DNA of 64,000 nucleotides, taken from NCBI RefSeq assembly GCF_030643805.1, contig NZ_CP094656.1:558001-622000 (forward strand), given 5' to 3'. Numbering within the stretch: position 1 is the first letter of the stretch; every line of letters starts with the position of its first letter. Source of the stretch: Alkalihalobacillus sp. AL-G. GTDB lineage: Bacteria > Bacillota > Bacilli > Bacillales > Fictibacillaceae. Both the position numbers and the translations under genes were made by a program. This document shows positions 61,641-64,000 of this stretch, piece by piece. A model generated the notes under the pieces. The model was not told the DNA's origin, searched no databases, and saw nothing but the letters and a program-made list of their open reading frames with translations.

Positions 61641-64000
61641 TTGAATTTCCGAATTAGTTCCAGCTTTTTAGCTTATACATGTTCTTTTTGTTTACCGATT
61701 ATAATTTTATGCTCGATATTCGTTCTGAGTGAAGTTTATCCCTTTGGTGAGGGTATGGTCTTGATTACAGATCTATACCACCAATATGTCCATCATTATA
61801 GTTACATTCTAGAAGCGGTAAAAGGGGATGAAAGCTTACTATACAGTTGGACTGCAGGGTTAGGTTCCAATTTTATTGGAAATATTGCCTATTATACCGC
61901 AAGCCCATTATTGATCATCCTTTTTTTCTTTCCAGAACGACTTTTACCAGAAGCTGTATTAGTTTTGATTTTAGTTAAGTTTGGTTTATGTGGATTATCA
62001 ATAAGTTACTTCATAAGGAAGAAGTTTACGACAATCAAATTATATGAGGTCGTTTTGTTTTCCTGTTTCTATGCTCTAATGTCGTATAACATTACATACT
62101 ATTACAACGTCATGTGGTTAGATGGTGTAATTTTACTTCCATTAATCATACTTTCAGTTGATGCAATTTTACATAATAAAGGAATAACGCCATATGTGAT
62201 CATATTATCACTTTTGTTTATTTCTAATTTTTATATATCTTATATGATCGGTCTGTTTGTTTTTCTGTATTTTATTATTGACCTTCTTTTGCTTAAAAAG
62301 GTCAAACCTGACTATGAGGCAAAAGCTGTATTTCTTAAGTTTGTTAAAGGGACCTCAATATCTATAGGACTCACCGCCTTTTTAACAATCCCGACCTTTT
62401 TTCAGCTTATGAATTCATTGGGTTATGATCAACAAGATTCACATAATGATTTCAGTATGAATTTTATATTAAAACTGTTCAGTGGTGTATTTGATTCCGT
62501 AGAGAATGGATCGCCGAATATCTATATTGGTACCTTCGTTCTTTTGCTCGTACCAATCTTTTATATTTGTAAAATCAATTGGTATGAAAAAGTGAAATGG
62601 AGCATTTTGTTCTCTATTCTCGCGATTAGCTTTGTCGTACCACCATTAAATCTATTCTGGCATGCGGGGGATATTCCGAATTGGTTCCCGTATCGATACT
62701 CTTTCATTTTCTCTTTTATTCTTTTTTATATGAGTCTGGCAGCTTTCGAAAAAGTTCATACGATTAGATTTAAGATATTGATTCTACCTATTTTATTCTC
62801 TGCAATTATGGTAACAGTGATGTCCTTTACTAATGAGGGAGAACTTAACATTGTTGCAAACAACACTACTATTTTCTTGTTATGCGTAGTTATTTTAATG
62901 AAAAAATTAAATATTAAAAAGGCAGCTATTATTACACTAGTCCTTTATACATTAATAGAGTTATTTTTTAATAGTGCTGTCGTTTATCTTAAAGTAAATG
63001 GAGAACTGCTTCGTCCAAATCGTGATCAATACACAATATTTGATGAGTATAAAAGCGCGATAGATCAAATAAAAACATTGGATCCGATGCCTTATTTTCG
63101 TATTGAAACAGATGCAAATAAGACGAATAATGACTCATTAACACTCGATCATAGTAGTGTTGGTCACTCAAGTTCAATGTTAGATAATGATCTGATTAAA
63201 ACGATGGATTCACTTGGAATCTATTCAAGAAAAGCAAATTATAGCAGAAAGGGCAGTACCATACTTACTGATTCTCTTTTTGGTTTAAAGTATTTTGTAA
63301 GTTCCAGTGAACTGGAGGATGACGGATATGAACTCGTATCAAGAGCGAACAAATTGTACATTTATAGAAATAATAATTATTTGCCAATTGGATATCCAGT
63401 CGTAGAGAACATTAAGAACTTAAAAATAGAGGACATCCAAAATCCTTTTGAATTTCAAAGTAAGATTTACCAAACCCTATTTGAAACCAAAGATACTTTG
63501 TTTGAGCTAATTAATCCAGAAAAAATTCAGTATCAACATGCAAAACTCGAAGGCTTGGATAATAGTAAAAAACTGATTGGACACGGAAAAGATGGAGATA
63601 TAACAATTAAGTATTTTTTAAATGTTAATTCCCAGTCCCGCTTATATGCTTTGTTTGACATCGCAAATGCGAAAGACATGGAAGGCCTTAACGTTTTTAT
63701 TAATGGTAAGGAAGCAGATGAATATATTACTAGCCATTTTATAGGAATTTTAGAGCTCGGGAAGTTCAACAATGAACAAGTAGTTATAGAACTTCATTTT
63801 GATGAAGAAGTAGTTGAATTTGCAAGTGATGAATTATTTTATCGGATCAACACAAAGAACTTTTCTAAGTATGTAAATCAGATTGATCGAGATGCATTTA
63901 CGATCACAGAATTAAAAGGAAATAAGATGAAGGCTCATATCACTATCAATGAGGAAGATCAATTATTATTTCTATCCATTCCATGGGACGAGGGCTGGAG
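61641..64000 (+). CDS. yfhO: YfhO family membrane protein (5' part, runs off the window)
   Basis: An open frame from TTG 61641 (AGGGGTG upstream) continues to the edge, about 786 codons without a stop. It has about a dozen helices and the YfhO hallmarks: LITDLYHQYVHHY, SWTAGLGSNFIGNIAYYTASPL near the N-terminus, MWLDGVILLPLI, and PNWFPYRYSFIFSF. A long extracytoplasmic region ends with LLFLSIPWDEGW. YfhO is a GT-C-type protein implicated in glycosylating lipoteichoic acid in B. subtilis. Confidence 0.9.
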   Translation, partial: MNFRISSSFLAYTCSFCLPIIILCSIFVLSEVYPFGEGMVLITDLYHQYVHHYSYILEAVKGDESLLYSWTAGLGSNFIGNIAYYTASPLLIILFFFPERLLPEAVLVLILVKFGLCGLSISYFIRKKFTTIKLYEVVLFSCFYALMSYNITYYYNVMWLDGVILLPLIILSVDAILHNKGITPYVIILSLLFISNFYISYMIGLFVFLYFIIDLLLLKKVKPDYEAKAVFLKFVKGTSISIGLTAFLTIPTFFQLMNSLGYDQQDSHNDFSMNFILKLFSGVFDSVENGSPNIYIGTFVLLLVPIFYICKINWYEKVKWSILFSILAISFVVPPLNLFWHAGDIPNWFPYRYSFIFSFILFYMSLAAFEKVHTIRFKILILPILFSAIMVTVMSFTNEGELNIVANNTTIFLLCVVILMKKLNIKKAAIITLVLYTLIELFFNSAVVYLKVNGELLRPNRDQYTIFDEYKSAIDQIKTLDPMPYFRIETDANKTNNDSLTLDHSSVGHSSSMLDNDLIKTMDSLGIYSRKANYSRKGSTILTDSLFGLKYFVSSSELEDDGYELVSRANKLYIYRNNNYLPIGYPVVENIKNLKIEDIQNPFEFQSKIYQTLFETKDTLFELINPEKIQYQHAKLEGLDNSKKLIGHGKDGDITIKYFLNVNSQSRLYALFDIANAKDMEGLNVFINGKEADEYITSHFIGILELGKFNNEQVVIELHFDEEVVEFASDELFYRINTKNFSKYVNQIDRDAFTITELKGNKMKAHITINEEDQLLFLSIPWDEGW

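Overview
The window is chromosomal DNA of a low-GC, spore-former-type Gram-positive bacterium, most likely a member of the Bacillaceae. The evidence is the set of Bacillus-type genes: a CYP152 fatty-acid peroxygenase, a complete liaIHFSR-like envelope-stress locus, a YkoEDC thiamine-precursor transporter, tenA/tenI/thiOSGF, YwbE, YfmL-like helicase, YfhO and a PbpA-like transpeptidase, all with strong AGGAGG-type ribosome binding sites. No rRNA, tRNA, CRISPR array or origin was seen.

Layout. 0-9.3 kb: tail of a membrane protein, an ECF sigma/anti-sigma pair with a candidate autoregulatory promoter, a GNAT enzyme, an aminoglycoside-phosphotransferase-type kinase, a frameshifted SDR gene divergent from a WYL regulator, a CPBP protease, a DUF1801 protein and a sodium:solute symporter with a small partner. 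9.5-12.6 kb: TIGR01777 epimerase, CYP152 P450, and a decayed copy of the 3.2-kb kinase gene. 12.6-17 kb: two lipid kinases divergent from an alcohol dehydrogenase and a class II aldolase fusion. 17-24.4 kb: Lgt, an alkaline-phosphatase-fold enzyme, ketopantoate reductase, DEAD-box helicase, methyltransferase, a MITE-like element, YwbE and a metallo-beta-lactamase-fold hydrolase. 24.5-28.2 kb: lia operon. 28.3-37.9 kb: a TPP-riboswitch-controlled thiamine locus (tenA-ykoEDC-tenI-thiOSGFDE) combining uptake, salvage and synthesis of both thiamine halves. 38-46.5 kb: mostly small housekeeping or unknown genes, plus a 52-bp tandem repeat array that runs into the end of a membrane-protein gene. 46.9-51.5 kb: alpha/beta hydrolase, membrane-anchored Mur ligase, divergent Ddl-type ATP-grasp ligase, then a VanX-type dipeptidase. 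51.8-55 kb: second symporter with a tiny accessory protein and a cre-like site, followed by a degenerate IS3-family element. 55-64 kb: NERD protein, 20-bp repeats, PBP, CcoN-like small protein, metallophosphoesterase, a probable selenocysteine peroxiredoxin, an HD phosphohydrolase and the 5' part of a YfhO gene.

Main discovery candidate: a peroxiredoxin gene at 60099-60563 has an in-frame TGA exactly at the peroxidatic cysteine of the PxxxTxxC motif. An intact reading frame follows it, and a bacterial SECIS-like hairpin lies at the right distance. Other items of interest are the lipid kinase/dehydrogenase/aldolase cluster, the Mur ligase/ATP-grasp cluster, two repeat families, the MITE, and several one-base frame breaks. 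The frame breaks may be real decay or assembly errors.
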